Assembly: GCA_949289295.1 (NCBI GenBank)
Contig: CASENM010000023.1
Coordinates: 1-64,000 of the forward strand
Length of the DNA: 64,000 bases
Direction: 5' to 3'
Source: an uncultured Bacteroides sp.
GTDB lineage: Bacteria; Bacteroidota; Bacteroidia; Bacteroidales; Bacteroidaceae
In this document: positions 32,352 through 41,007 of the stretch, one piece after another
Layout of the letters: every line of letters starts with the position of its first letter
Position numbering within the stretch: the stretch's first letter is position 1
Notes under the pieces: generated by a model
Told to the model about the DNA's origin: nothing
Database searches by the model: none
The model's input: only the letters and a program-made list of their open reading frames with translations
Program-made: the position numbers and the translations under genes

Positions 32352-33026
32352 TCATTCATTTTCCTGCTGTTCTTCCGCATCGGCGGCACGGCTTCTGTCG
32401 TCCGGTCCTTTCGGATGAACCACTTTTTCAAGCTTGAGGTCGAAAATAAGCACCGAGTGTCCGGGAATGCCTCCGTCGCTGTTTCCATTGTCACCATAAC
32501 CTAGGTCGGAAGGGATGTACAGCATGACACGTTCTCCTTCTTTCATCTGCTGAAGGGCAGTTGTCCATCCGTTGATTACACCGCTCAAAGTGAAAGCTAT
32601 AGGAGAATATATTTCAGTATTCAGCTCGCCTTCATAACAGCTGTCGAACACAGTCCCATTTATCAGCGAACCCCGATAATATGCATATACACTATCGGTA
32701 AATAACGGAACGATTCCGTCAGGGTTGGCAGGCTCGATAATCCGCATATATACAGAATCCATTTCATTGGCCGGAGTTTCATACGGATTGGAAGTGACCC
32801 CTCCCTCTAAAGACGAATTGTCGTTGCTTACCTTATAGTTACGGTATATTTTCCAGTCACCGTCCACGTTGGCACGCGCCACCGAAACAATGGAATCCAG
32901 ATAGTGCTCGTTGCGGGCCTGCCAGTCGGCATACGGGTCCACCACTTCCGTGTCTTCCGCACACGACATGAGGCCGGTGAGGAAGACCATCAGGCATGGA
33001 ATCAGCAAAAGAATGTTTCTCTTCAT
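32352..33026 (-). CDS. FKBP-type peptidyl-prolyl isomerase lipoprotein
   Basis: A 224-residue lipoprotein (signal ending GLMSCAED, Cys22). The C-terminal ~120 residues form an FKBP domain: YRGSLINGTVFDSCYEGEL, then FTLSGVINGWTTALQQMKEG, ERVMLYIPSDLGYGDNG and HSVLIFDLKLEKV, with the hydrophobic drug-pocket residues present. The N-terminal ~90 residues are a linker or dimerisation region. It would catalyse prolyl isomerisation or act as a chaperone in the cell envelope. The acidic CAED start resembles Bacteroidetes surface-lipoprotein signals, so surface exposure is possible. It lies 13 bp behind glycyl-tRNA synthetase and is probably cotranscribed with it. Confidence 0.9.
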   Translation of the reverse strand: MKRNILLLIPCLMVFLTGLMSCAEDTEVVDPYADWQARNEHYLDSIVSVARANVDGDWKIYRNYKVSNDNSSLEGGVTSNPYETPANEMDSVYMRIIEPANPDGIVPLFTDSVYAYYRGSLINGTVFDSCYEGELNTEIYSPIAFTLSGVINGWTTALQQMKEGERVMLYIPSDLGYGDNGNSDGGIPGHSVLIFDLKLEKVVHPKGPDDRSRAADAEEQQENE

Positions 33027-33039
33027 GTAAAGCGTTTTA

Positions 33040-34584
33040 TTATTGAAGCGTTTTCAGCAAGCTTGTGATGCTTACCTTGTCAGCTATGATATTGTTCAGT
33101 TCAGCAACAGGCACACGTGTCTGTTCCATTGTGTCACGGTTACGCAGTGTCACGCAGTTGTCTTCCAGTGTCTGGTGGTCAACGGTCACGCAATACGGAG
33201 TACCGATGGCATCCTGACGGCGGTAGCGCTTGCCGATGGAATCCTTCTCATCATACTGGCAGTGGAAATGGAACTTCAGGTCGTTCATAATCTCACGCGC
33301 CTTTTCAGGCAAACCGTCTTTCTTGACCAGCGGCATGACGGCCAGTTTCACCGGAGCCAAGGCAGCGGGCAATTTCAGCACTACGCGGGTCTCGCCGTTT
33401 TCCAGTTTTTCTTCGCAATAAGCCGCGCTCATCACGCTCAGGAACATACGGTCGACGCCGATGGAAGTCTCGATGACATACGGGGTGTATGATTCGTTGA
33501 TTTCCGGGTCGAAATACTTGATGCTCTTTCCGGAGAATTTCTCATGCTGGCTCAGGTCGAAATTCGTGCGGCTGTGGATACCTTCCACTTCCTTGAATCC
33601 GAACGGCATCAGGAACTCGATGTCGGTAGCTGCGTTGGCATAATGAGCCAGCTTTTCGTGATCATGATAACGGTAATGGTCATCGCCGAAGCCCAGTGCC
33701 TTATGCCATCTCAGACGGATTTCCTTCCATTTCTTGAACCAGTCAAGCTCGGTGCCCGGTTTTACAAAGAACTGCATCTCCATCTGCTCGAACTCGCGCA
33801 TACGGAAAATGAACTGGCGTGCCACGATTTCATTACGGAACGCCTTACCGATCTGCGCGATACCGAACGGAATCTTCATGCGGCCGGTCTTCTGCACATT
33901 CAGGTAGTTTACGAAAATACCCTGAGCCGTTTCCGGACGGAGGTACACTTTCATCGCGCCATCAGCGGTGGAACCCATCTCCGTAGAGAACATCAAGTTG
34001 AACTGACGTACTTCCGTCCAGTTCTTGGTGCCGGAAATCGGGCATACGATTTCCTCGTCCAGAATAATCTGGCGGAGTTCGTTCAGGTCCGGTCCGGCGT
34101 TCATCGCCTGTGTGTAGCGTTCGTGCAATGCATCGCGCTTGGCCTGGTGTTCAAGCACACGAGCATTGGTGGAACGGAACTCTTGTTCATTGAATGCCTC
34201 GCCGTATTTCTTGGCCGCTTTGGCCACTTCCTTGTTGATTTTCTCGTCGTATTTCGCGATCTGGTCCTCAATCAGCACATCCGCGCGGTAACGCTTCTTT
34301 GAATCCCGGTTGTCGATGAGCGGGTCGTTGAACGCGTCCACGTGCCCGGATGCTTTCCAGATGGTGGGGTGCATGAAAATAGCGGAATCAATTCCTACAA
34401 TGTTATCGTGCAGGAGCACCATGCTCTGCCACCAGTATTGCTTGATATTATTTTTCAGTTCCACACCGTTCTGTCCGTAGTCGTATACAGCTCCCAGTCC
34501 GTCGTAGATTTCACTGGAGGGAAACACGAATCCATATTCCTTGCAGTGTGAGACCAGTTTCTTAAAAACGTCTTCTTGTGCCAT
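33040..34584 (-). CDS. glyQS: Glycyl-tRNA synthetase (dimeric class II)
   Basis: A 514-residue class II synthetase of the single-chain alpha2 type, charging tRNA-Gly. Motif 2 is the RNEIVARQFIFRMREFEQME region, motif 3 is ETSIGVDRMFLSVM, and the C-terminal anticodon-binding domain begins near LPAALAPVKLAVMPLV. The N-terminal stretch (VSHCKEYGFVFPSSEIYDG) is typical of the eukaryote/archaea-like form used by Bacteroidetes instead of the two-subunit GlyQ/GlyS enzyme. Its -7 box is at 34660-34667; no T-box leader is present. Operon with the FKBP gene. A small inverted repeat (TCAGGC/GCCTGA near 34633-34650) sits in the leader. Confidence 0.95.
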   Translation of the reverse strand: MAQEDVFKKLVSHCKEYGFVFPSSEIYDGLGAVYDYGQNGVELKNNIKQYWWQSMVLLHDNIVGIDSAIFMHPTIWKASGHVDAFNDPLIDNRDSKKRYRADVLIEDQIAKYDEKINKEVAKAAKKYGEAFNEQEFRSTNARVLEHQAKRDALHERYTQAMNAGPDLNELRQIILDEEIVCPISGTKNWTEVRQFNLMFSTEMGSTADGAMKVYLRPETAQGIFVNYLNVQKTGRMKIPFGIAQIGKAFRNEIVARQFIFRMREFEQMEMQFFVKPGTELDWFKKWKEIRLRWHKALGFGDDHYRYHDHEKLAHYANAATDIEFLMPFGFKEVEGIHSRTNFDLSQHEKFSGKSIKYFDPEINESYTPYVIETSIGVDRMFLSVMSAAYCEEKLENGETRVVLKLPAALAPVKLAVMPLVKKDGLPEKAREIMNDLKFHFHCQYDEKDSIGKRYRRQDAIGTPYCVTVDHQTLEDNCVTLRNRDTMEQTRVPVAELNNIIADKVSITSLLKTLQ

Positions 34585-34659
34585 TTTACTTATTGTTTTT
34601 TTGATATATTGATTTTTCCAATTTATGTCCGTCAGGCCTCAACTGCCTGATACAGGGCG

Positions 34660-34667
34660 CAAAGATA
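34660..34667 (-). promoter_or_regulatory. -7 box of the glyQS operon
   Basis: TATCTTTG on the minus strand, 76 bp upstream of the glyQS ATG, back to back with the MATE promoter 56 bp away. Confidence 0.55.
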
Positions 34668-34722
34668 CGGATTTATCCATAAAAAAGAGGGGGCCCCGTC
34701 TTAATTTATCTTAGTTTTTTCC

Positions 34723-34730
34723 TATTTTTG
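34723..34730 (+). promoter_or_regulatory. -7 box of the MATE transporter gene
   Basis: TATTTTTG on the plus strand, 42 bp before an in-frame ATG at 34772 and 75 bp before the preferred start at 34805. Confidence 0.55.
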
Positions 34731-34804
34731 CAGGGATAGAAAGATTTGCAGGGCCTGGCATTCATGGGGTCATGCAGTTCTTGAAAAAATTTTCCGGAGG
34801 CTAT

Positions 34805-36157
34805 ATGAAGCATCATGCACAAGACAAATATACTTTAATGACAACCGCACCGATACCTTCGCTTATCGGTTCGTTGGCGGTCCCTACCATCATCAGTATG
34901 CTGGTCACTTCGTTTTATGTGATGGTTGACACTTATTTTGTTGGGAAAATCAACACACAGGCAACGGCGGCGGTCGGCATCTCTTTCTCAGTGATGGCCA
35001 TCATTCAGGCGTTCGGATTCTTTTTCGGTCACGGCTCGGGCAACTATATTTCGCGCAAACTGGGTGCACGCGATTTCAAGAGTGCCGAAAAGATGGCGGC
35101 GACAGGATTCTTCAGTGCGTTTGTCATGGGATGCCTCATCACCCTTGCCGGAGAACTGTTCCTGACCCCTATCTGCCGGGAGCTGGGTTCCACTCCCACA
35201 ATCCTGCCTTACACGGAAACCTATCTGGGCATCATTTTGTTGGGTGCGCCGTTTATGGCCTCTTCGCTTGTGTTGAACAACCAGATGCGTTTCCAGGGGA
35301 ACGCGGTTTATGCGATGGTCGGCATTACGGCAGGAACCGTGCTCAACATCGGTCTTGCACCGCTGATGATATTCGTGTTCGACATGGGAATTGCCGGAGC
35401 CGCATGGGCCACGTTGTGTGGTCAGGTGTGCAGCTTCTTTATTCTCCTCTATATGGACAGCCGTGGGGAGAACATCCGGATCCGTTTCCGTAATTTTACT
35501 CCGAAACCGGCTTTGCTTAAGGAGATTGTGTACGGAGGAAGTCCTTCGCTTTGCCGGCAGGGATTGTCGAGTGTGGCCACTATCCTGCTGAACGTGGCAG
35601 CCGGGAGGTATGGCGACGCGGCCATTGCGGGCATGTCTATCGTAACCCGTATCTGTATGTTTATCAACTCGTTCGTAATAGGTTTCGGACAAGGGTTCCA
35701 GCCTGTTTGCGGTTACAATTATGGCGCCGGCATCTATTCCCGCGTCAGTCAGGGATTCTGGTTCTGTGTCCGGGTCGGTGTGATTTTCCTGATGCTCTGT
35801 TCGTTCGTGGGGTATATTTATGCGCCTGAAATCGTGGCCTGGTTCCGTGAGGGAGACGCGGAGGTGATTGCTGTAGGCGCACGCGCTCTCCGTTGGCAGC
35901 TCATCACGCTTCCTTTGGGTGCGTGGGTAATACTCTGCAACATGATGTTGCAGACTATCCGCCGTCCGGGACGTGCCGTAACGTTGGCATCTTCACGCCA
36001 AGGCCTGTTCTTCATCCCGTTCATTCTGATACTTCCATATTTCTTGGGTCTGGAAGGGGTTGTGATGGCACAGGCTACCGCTGATTTCTGTTCATTCCTG
36101 CTGGCTCTTCCTTTGACGCTTCCGGTATTGAATTCCTTTAAAAAAGATGCCGGATGA
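34805..36157 (+). CDS. MATE family multidrug efflux transporter
   Basis: A ~450-residue multidrug and toxin extrusion protein with twelve helices in two homologous halves. An ATG at 34772 would add 11 residues; the start at 34805 (MKHHAQDKYTLMTTAPIPSL) is preferred. The first half opens with the family pattern SLAVPTIISMLVTSFYVMVDTY and GTQATAAVGISF-like GKINTQATAAVGIS; the second half has GGSPSLCRQGLSSVATILLN and GFGQGFQPVCGYNYGA. It exports cationic drugs or metabolites using sodium or proton gradients; the NorM/DinF-like subgroup is not resolved. Divergent from glyQS and monocistronic. Confidence 0.92.
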   Translation: MKHHAQDKYTLMTTAPIPSLIGSLAVPTIISMLVTSFYVMVDTYFVGKINTQATAAVGISFSVMAIIQAFGFFFGHGSGNYISRKLGARDFKSAEKMAATGFFSAFVMGCLITLAGELFLTPICRELGSTPTILPYTETYLGIILLGAPFMASSLVLNNQMRFQGNAVYAMVGITAGTVLNIGLAPLMIFVFDMGIAGAAWATLCGQVCSFFILLYMDSRGENIRIRFRNFTPKPALLKEIVYGGSPSLCRQGLSSVATILLNVAAGRYGDAAIAGMSIVTRICMFINSFVIGFGQGFQPVCGYNYGAGIYSRVSQGFWFCVRVGVIFLMLCSFVGYIYAPEIVAWFREGDAEVIAVGARALRWQLITLPLGAWVILCNMMLQTIRRPGRAVTLASSRQGLFFIPFILILPYFLGLEGVVMAQATADFCSFLLALPLTLPVLNSFKKDAG

Positions 36158-36191
36158 GAGGGGAAAGTCCTGTAATTTTGATTTTTATTCG

Positions 36192-36199
36192 TATCTTTG
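36192..36199 (+). promoter_or_regulatory. -7 box of the topoisomerase operon
   Basis: TATCTTTG 24 bp before the ATG of the topoisomerase gene. TTTG occurs only 11 bp upstream, so the -33 element does not have standard spacing. Confidence 0.55.
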
Positions 36200-36223
36200 C
36201 GTGAAACAGACTAAAATCCATTT

Positions 36224-38806
36224 ATGAGCGAAGATACTTTTAATAATATTCCAGCTGATACGGATGGTGATGCGGTAAAACACCAGTTGACTGGCATGTA
36301 CCAGAATTGGTTCTTGGATTATGCTTCATACGTCATTTTGGAACGTGCGGTGCCACATGTGAATGACGGGCTGAAACCGGTGCAGCGACGCATCCTTCAT
36401 TCAATGAAACGTCTGGATGACGGACGCTACAACAAGGTAGCCAATATTGTAGGGCATACCATGCAGTTTCATCCGCACGGCGACGCTTCCATCGGTGATG
36501 CGCTGGTACAGCTGGGGCAGAAGGATTTGTTGATTGATTGCCAGGGTAACTGGGGGAATATCCTTACAGGGGACAGTGCCGCGGCACCCCGTTACATTGA
36601 GGCGAGGTTGTCAAAATTCGCCCTCGATGTGGTGTTTAATCCCAAAACGACAGAATGGCAGGCTTCGTATGACGGACGTAACCGTGAACCGGTGACATTA
36701 CCTGTAAAATTCCCGCTTCTTCTCGCTCAGGGAGTGGAAGGTATTGCGGTGGGCTTGTCCTCAAAGATTCTTCCTCATAATTTCAATGAAATCTGTGACG
36801 CGGCTGTTTCCTATCTGGAAGGAGAGGAATTTCACCTTTATCCTGATTTCCAGACGGGTGGATATATTGATATATCCCGTTATAACGATGGTGAGCGTGG
36901 TGGTGTGGTACGTGTACGCGCCAAGATTTCAAAAATTGACAACAAGACCCTGTGCATTACGGAAATACCATACGGAAAGACTACCTCGACACTTATCGAT
37001 TCAATTCTGAAAGCCATCGAGAAGGGCAAGATCAAGGTGCGCAAGGTGGACGACAATACTGCAGGCAAAGTGGAGATTCTGGTTCATTTGGCTCCGGGCG
37101 TATCGTCGGACAAGACGCTGGATGCCTTGTATGCGTTTACGGATTGTGAGGTGAACATCTCGCCCAATTGTTGCGTGATAGACCATAAGAAACCGCATTT
37201 CCTTTCGGTAAGTGAAGTGTTGAGGAAATCAGTGGACAATACCCTTGGACTGCTCCGTAAGGAACTGGATATCCGGCGCGACGAGACATTGGAAACCCTG
37301 CATTTCGCTTCGTTGGAGAAAATCTTCATAGAAGAGCGTATTTATAAAGACAAACAGTTTGAACAGGCTGAGAATATGGATGAGGCTTGTGCGCATATCG
37401 ACGAGCGGCTTACACCATTCTATCCGCAGTTTGTACGTGAGGTGACGAAGGATGATATTCTGAAACTGATGGAAATCAAGATGGCGCGTATCCTGAAGTT
37501 CAACAAGGACAAGGCCGATGAGCTCATCGCGCGTCTGAAGGCGGATCTGGAAGAGATTGACTACCATCTGGCACATATCACGGAATATACCATCGACTGG
37601 TACAAGCGTCTGAAAGAGAAATACGGCACTCATTATCCCCGCCGTACGGAAATCCGCAATTTCGATACGATTGTGGCGACAAAAGTGGCGGAAGCCAACG
37701 AGAAACTGTATATTGACCGGGAAGAAGGCTTTATCGGCACGGCTCTGAAGAAAGATGAGTTTGTCTGCAACTGTTCGGACATTGATGATGTGATCATTTT
37801 CTACAAGGATGGAAAATATAAGATCGTACGTATCTCCGACAAGTTGTTTGTCGGTAAGAATATCCTGTATGTCAATGTGTTCAAGAAGAATGACAAACGT
37901 ACTATCTATAATGTCATTTACCGTGACGGGAAAGAGGGCTTTCACTACATCAAGCGGTTTAATGTGACCGCAATGATTCGTGACCGTGAATACGATGTGA
38001 CACAAGGTAATCCAGGTTCGAGAATCGTTTATTTTACAGCCAACCCCAACGGAGAAGCGGAAATCATCAAGGTAACTTTGCGTCCTAATCCACGCATCAA
38101 GAGACTGGTATTTGAAAAAGATTTCAGCGAGATTCACATTAAAGGACGGCAGTCAATGGGAAATCTGCTGACCAAATTCGATGTGCATAAAATCAGTCTG
38201 AAACAGCGCGGAGGCTCCACATTGGGCGGACGAAAGGTCTGGTTCGATGCTGATGTGCTTCGTCTGAATTATGACGGCCGAGGTCAGTATCTGGGAGAGT
38301 TCCAGAGCGATGACCAGATTCTGGTGGTTCTGAAAAACGGCGAGTTCTACACGACTGATTTTGACTTGAACAATCATTATACGACAGACATCCAGGTCAT
38401 TGAAAAATTCGATGCGGGGAAAGTGTGGACAGCCGTGTTGTATGATGCCGACCAGCAGAATTATCCTTATCTGAAACGCTTTACCTTTGAAGCGACTGCC
38501 AGACGGCAGAGTTATCTGGGTGAAAACAAGCGTACTCAGCTTATATTGCTGACCTGCCAGGCCTATCCTCGTATTCAGGTAGTTTTCGGCGGACATGACC
38601 AATTCCGTGAGTCCCTCGTAGTGGAAGCCAGTGACTTTGTGGGAGTGAAAGGCTTCAAGGCAAAGGGAAAACGGTTGACAAACTATACGGTGGACTACAT
38701 CGCAGAATTGGAACCTACACGGATGCCTGAACCGATGGAGAATGAAGAAGATACAGAACCCCAAATACCGGAAGAGGACAATGACGGTCAGATGAAATTG
38801 TTTTAA
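36224..38806 (+). CDS. parC: DNA topoisomerase IV subunit A (gyrase/topo IV A family)
   Basis: An 860-residue type IIA topoisomerase A subunit. The winged-helix region holds the catalytic Tyr124 (AAPRYIEARLSKFA), preceded by GNWGNILTGDSAAA. The N-terminal start YASYVILERAVPHVNDGLKP and the breakage-reunion and coiled-coil domains are complete. The C-terminal beta-pinwheel (~from 520: EEGFIGTALKKDEFVCNCSD) lacks a classical gyrase GyrA box, so topo IV (decatenation) is favoured over gyrase. In the quinolone-resistance region HPHGDAS, the position equal to GyrA Ser83 is Ala88. The B subunit is not nearby. Followed 3 bp later by a DUF3316-like gene and then an S41 protease. Confidence 0.9.
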   Translation: MSEDTFNNIPADTDGDAVKHQLTGMYQNWFLDYASYVILERAVPHVNDGLKPVQRRILHSMKRLDDGRYNKVANIVGHTMQFHPHGDASIGDALVQLGQKDLLIDCQGNWGNILTGDSAAAPRYIEARLSKFALDVVFNPKTTEWQASYDGRNREPVTLPVKFPLLLAQGVEGIAVGLSSKILPHNFNEICDAAVSYLEGEEFHLYPDFQTGGYIDISRYNDGERGGVVRVRAKISKIDNKTLCITEIPYGKTTSTLIDSILKAIEKGKIKVRKVDDNTAGKVEILVHLAPGVSSDKTLDALYAFTDCEVNISPNCCVIDHKKPHFLSVSEVLRKSVDNTLGLLRKELDIRRDETLETLHFASLEKIFIEERIYKDKQFEQAENMDEACAHIDERLTPFYPQFVREVTKDDILKLMEIKMARILKFNKDKADELIARLKADLEEIDYHLAHITEYTIDWYKRLKEKYGTHYPRRTEIRNFDTIVATKVAEANEKLYIDREEGFIGTALKKDEFVCNCSDIDDVIIFYKDGKYKIVRISDKLFVGKNILYVNVFKKNDKRTIYNVIYRDGKEGFHYIKRFNVTAMIRDREYDVTQGNPGSRIVYFTANPNGEAEIIKVTLRPNPRIKRLVFEKDFSEIHIKGRQSMGNLLTKFDVHKISLKQRGGSTLGGRKVWFDADVLRLNYDGRGQYLGEFQSDDQILVVLKNGEFYTTDFDLNNHYTTDIQVIEKFDAGKVWTAVLYDADQQNYPYLKRFTFEATARRQSYLGENKRTQLILLTCQAYPRIQVVFGGHDQFRESLVVEASDFVGVKGFKAKGKRLTNYTVDYIAELEPTRMPEPMENEEDTEPQIPEEDNDGQMKLF

Positions 38807-38809
38807 TTT

Positions 38810-39664
38810 ATGCGACTGAATTTATTTTTTATTTTCTTGTGGCTTGGAATAAGCTTCCCGGCAATTCTGTCAGCACAGATGGATAGTTTGGATGCAACAC
38901 GATACATAGTGCGTTCTACGATGATAGGTGCCGGAAAATCGAATGTGTTTGATACGTATCTTTCCCCCCTCGAATATGAAGGGCCGGAAATTCGTTTCCT
39001 CCACGAGAGTATGCGCATGACTCGTCTTATGAATGGACATGTATCTGTCCAGAATTTGCTGCAGGTGCATTTTTCGTATGCGAAAAATCCGGCAAAGACC
39101 GGTGAGATGTATTCCGGATTGGCAAACTGGAATATTGCATTGCATTATCAGTTCCCTGTCAGTGACCGTTTGAAAATACTTTTCGGTCCTATGCTTGACG
39201 TAAACGGAGGCGTTGTCTATAACAGGCGTAATTCCAACAATCCGGCACAGGCAAAGGCGTACGCCAGTTTCGACGCTTCAGCCATGCTTGTCTACAAGTT
39301 CCGGATAGCCCGTTATCCGATGATATTGCGCTATCAGGCGAACTTACCGGTAATGGGGGCCATGTTTTCTCCGGAATTTGGAGAATCCTATTATGAAATG
39401 TTTGTGCTGGACCACAAAGGAAAGCACGTTACATTCACATCGTTTCACAACAATCCTTCAATCCGGCAACTGCTGACACTTGATTTTCCGGTACGGAAAC
39501 TGGTGATGCGGGTCGGTTATGTCTGTGATATCCAGCAATCGAAAGTAAATCATCTGAAAACCCATACCTATTCACATGATTTCATGATTGGTTTCGTAAA
39601 AAACCTCTATATATTCAAAGGAAAGAGAAAAGTAAGTATGCCATGTGGTTTAACCCCATTCTAA
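38810..39664 (+). CDS. Exported beta-rich protein (DUF3316-like)
   Basis: A 284-residue secreted protein with a signal peptide (MRLNLFFIFLWLGISFPAILSA). The rest is rich in alternating aromatic strands (YSGLANWNIALHYQFPVSDR, GPMLDVNGGVVYNRRNSNNP, FRIARYPMILRYQANLPVMG), suggesting a small outer-membrane beta-barrel or envelope protein. It resembles the Bacteroides family annotated DUF3316; no function is known. The gene starts 3 bp after the topoisomerase stop and ends 12 bp before the S41 protease gene, so the three are probably one transcript. The functional link to topoisomerase is unclear. Confidence 0.7.
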   Translation: MRLNLFFIFLWLGISFPAILSAQMDSLDATRYIVRSTMIGAGKSNVFDTYLSPLEYEGPEIRFLHESMRMTRLMNGHVSVQNLLQVHFSYAKNPAKTGEMYSGLANWNIALHYQFPVSDRLKILFGPMLDVNGGVVYNRRNSNNPAQAKAYASFDASAMLVYKFRIARYPMILRYQANLPVMGAMFSPEFGESYYEMFVLDHKGKHVTFTSFHNNPSIRQLLTLDFPVRKLVMRVGYVCDIQQSKVNHLKTHTYSHDFMIGFVKNLYIFKGKRKVSMPCGLTPF

Positions 39665-39676
39665 ACACTTGAAACA

Positions 39677-40696
39677 ATGAAACAGATAATCTTGACTGGC
39701 CTGGCATTTCTGTGCATGATGTGTTTGTCCGTATCCTGTATCCGGGAAGATGTGACAGGAAATTCTCCGGAAGCGAATTTTGAGGCCTTGTGGAAAATAA
39801 TAGATGAACAGTATTGTTTCCTGGAATATAAGCATCAGGAGTACGGCCTCGATTGGGATGAGGTGCATGAACGATATTCCAAACGTATAACCTCCTCGAT
39901 GGGAACCGAGGCATTGTTTGAGGTGTTGTCTGAAATGGTCAACGAGTTGCGTGACGGACATGTAAATTTGAGCAGTTCACTGGCCACTTCACAGTATCGG
40001 TCCTGGTTCGACAATTATCCCCGTAACTTCAGCGACAGTATCCAGAGCAATTATCTGCAGAAAGATTATACCAACTCTTCAGGTCTGACTTATCAGATTC
40101 TGGAGAATAATATCGGTTATATTTATTGCGGAAGTTTTTCGGACGGAATCGGTGACGGTAATTTAGACCAGACATTGAACAAATTAGCCATTTGCGACGG
40201 ACTGATTGTCGATGTGCGGAACAATGGAGGAGGTGCTTTGACCACTGCACAGAAATTAGCCGCAAGATTTACGAATGAGAAAGTTCTGGTCGGGTATATC
40301 ACTCATAAGACCGGACCGGGGCATCAGGATTTTTCTGAACCACATGCCGTTTATCTGGAACCTTCAAATGGCATACGTTGGCAGAAAGGTACGGTTGTAT
40401 TGACCAACCGGCGTTCCTACAGTGCCACTAATGATTTTGTCAATGCCATGAAGCAATTGCCGGATGTAACGATAATGGGCGACAAGACAGGTGGAGGGTC
40501 CGGACTTCCCTTTAGTTCGGAAATACCAAACGGGTGGTCAATCCGTTTTTCTGCCAGTCCGATGTTTGATCCGGACATGAACCAGTTGGAATTTGGAATT
40601 GATCCGGATGTGAAAGTGGATATGACCCATGAGGATATGCTCCAAGGGAAAGATACAATGATTGAAACGGCCTGCCGTCTGCTAAAGAGTCGGTAA
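39677..40696 (+). CDS. S41 family C-terminal processing-type peptidase lipoprotein
   Basis: A 339-residue lipoprotein (signal ending LSVSCIRED) with an S41 (tail-specific protease, Tsp/CtpA-like) catalytic core. An N-terminal helical domain (NFEALWKIIDEQYCFLEYKH) precedes the peptidase domain; the PDZ domain of classical Ctp proteases is reduced or absent. The catalytic Ser lies in NRRSYSATNDFVNAM, and the general-base Lys is expected in MGDKTGGGSGLPF. Substrate-binding segment VDVRNNGGGALTTAQKLA is intact. The acidic residues after the lipid Cys (CIRED) may signal surface export. Last gene of the topoisomerase-DUF3316-S41 set; tRNA-Leu follows. Confidence 0.87.
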   Translation: MKQIILTGLAFLCMMCLSVSCIREDVTGNSPEANFEALWKIIDEQYCFLEYKHQEYGLDWDEVHERYSKRITSSMGTEALFEVLSEMVNELRDGHVNLSSSLATSQYRSWFDNYPRNFSDSIQSNYLQKDYTNSSGLTYQILENNIGYIYCGSFSDGIGDGNLDQTLNKLAICDGLIVDVRNNGGGALTTAQKLAARFTNEKVLVGYITHKTGPGHQDFSEPHAVYLEPSNGIRWQKGTVVLTNRRSYSATNDFVNAMKQLPDVTIMGDKTGGGSGLPFSSEIPNGWSIRFSASPMFDPDMNQLEFGIDPDVKVDMTHEDMLQGKDTMIETACRLLKSR

Positions 40697-40755
40697 AAAT
40701 TTGGCAGATTGAAAAATATAGCATATATTTGCACCCACAATTCGGATAAGGTTGC

Positions 40756-40837
40756 GCGCCTGTGGCGTAATTGGTAGCCGCGCCAGACTTAGGATCTGGT
40801 GTCGTGAGACGTGTAGGTTCGAGTCCTATCAGGCGCA
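40756..40837 (+). tRNA. tRNA-Leu (anticodon TAG)
   Basis: An 82-nt tRNA without encoded CCA. The acceptor stem is GCGCCTG/CAGGCGC with discriminator A. The anticodon arm is CCAGA-CTTAGGA-TCTGG (anticodon TAG, reading CTA), with a long variable arm (TGTCGTGAGACGTG) and T-arm GTAGG-TTCGAGT-CCTAT. It starts 59 bp after the S41 gene, and a ~121-bp inverted-repeat element begins right behind it. Confidence 0.95.
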
Positions 40838-40839
40838 CA

Positions 40840-40960
40840 AGATAAGAAGGTGTGTCAAATCTCACCACAGATTACACAGATTCGGATAAATTATAACCGT
40901 CGTATAGGTCTGATCTGCGTAATCTGTGGTGAAAAAGAGTTTTGACACACCTCCTTATCT
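40840..40960. repeat. ~121-bp inverted-repeat element with GTGTCA/TGACAC words
   Basis: Outer arms AGATAAGAAGGTGTGTCAAA (40840-40859) and TTTGACACACCTCCTTATCT (40941-40960) match except at one base. Inner arms CACCACAGATTACACAGAT (40863-40881) and ATCTGCGTAATCTGTGGTG (40913-40931) match except at one base. It lies directly behind tRNA-Leu and may end its transcript. Size and outer GTGTCA/TGACAC words match the element at 19651-19768. Confidence 0.65.
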
Positions 40961-41007
40961 TTTATAGCATACCCTGCATGAATATGCCTGCCGGGTGCAA
41001 GTATCAG

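Noticed and set aside
37229..38137. Long minus-strand frame inside the topoisomerase gene
   Set aside because: Shadow frame; the plus-strand gene is complete and recognisable.
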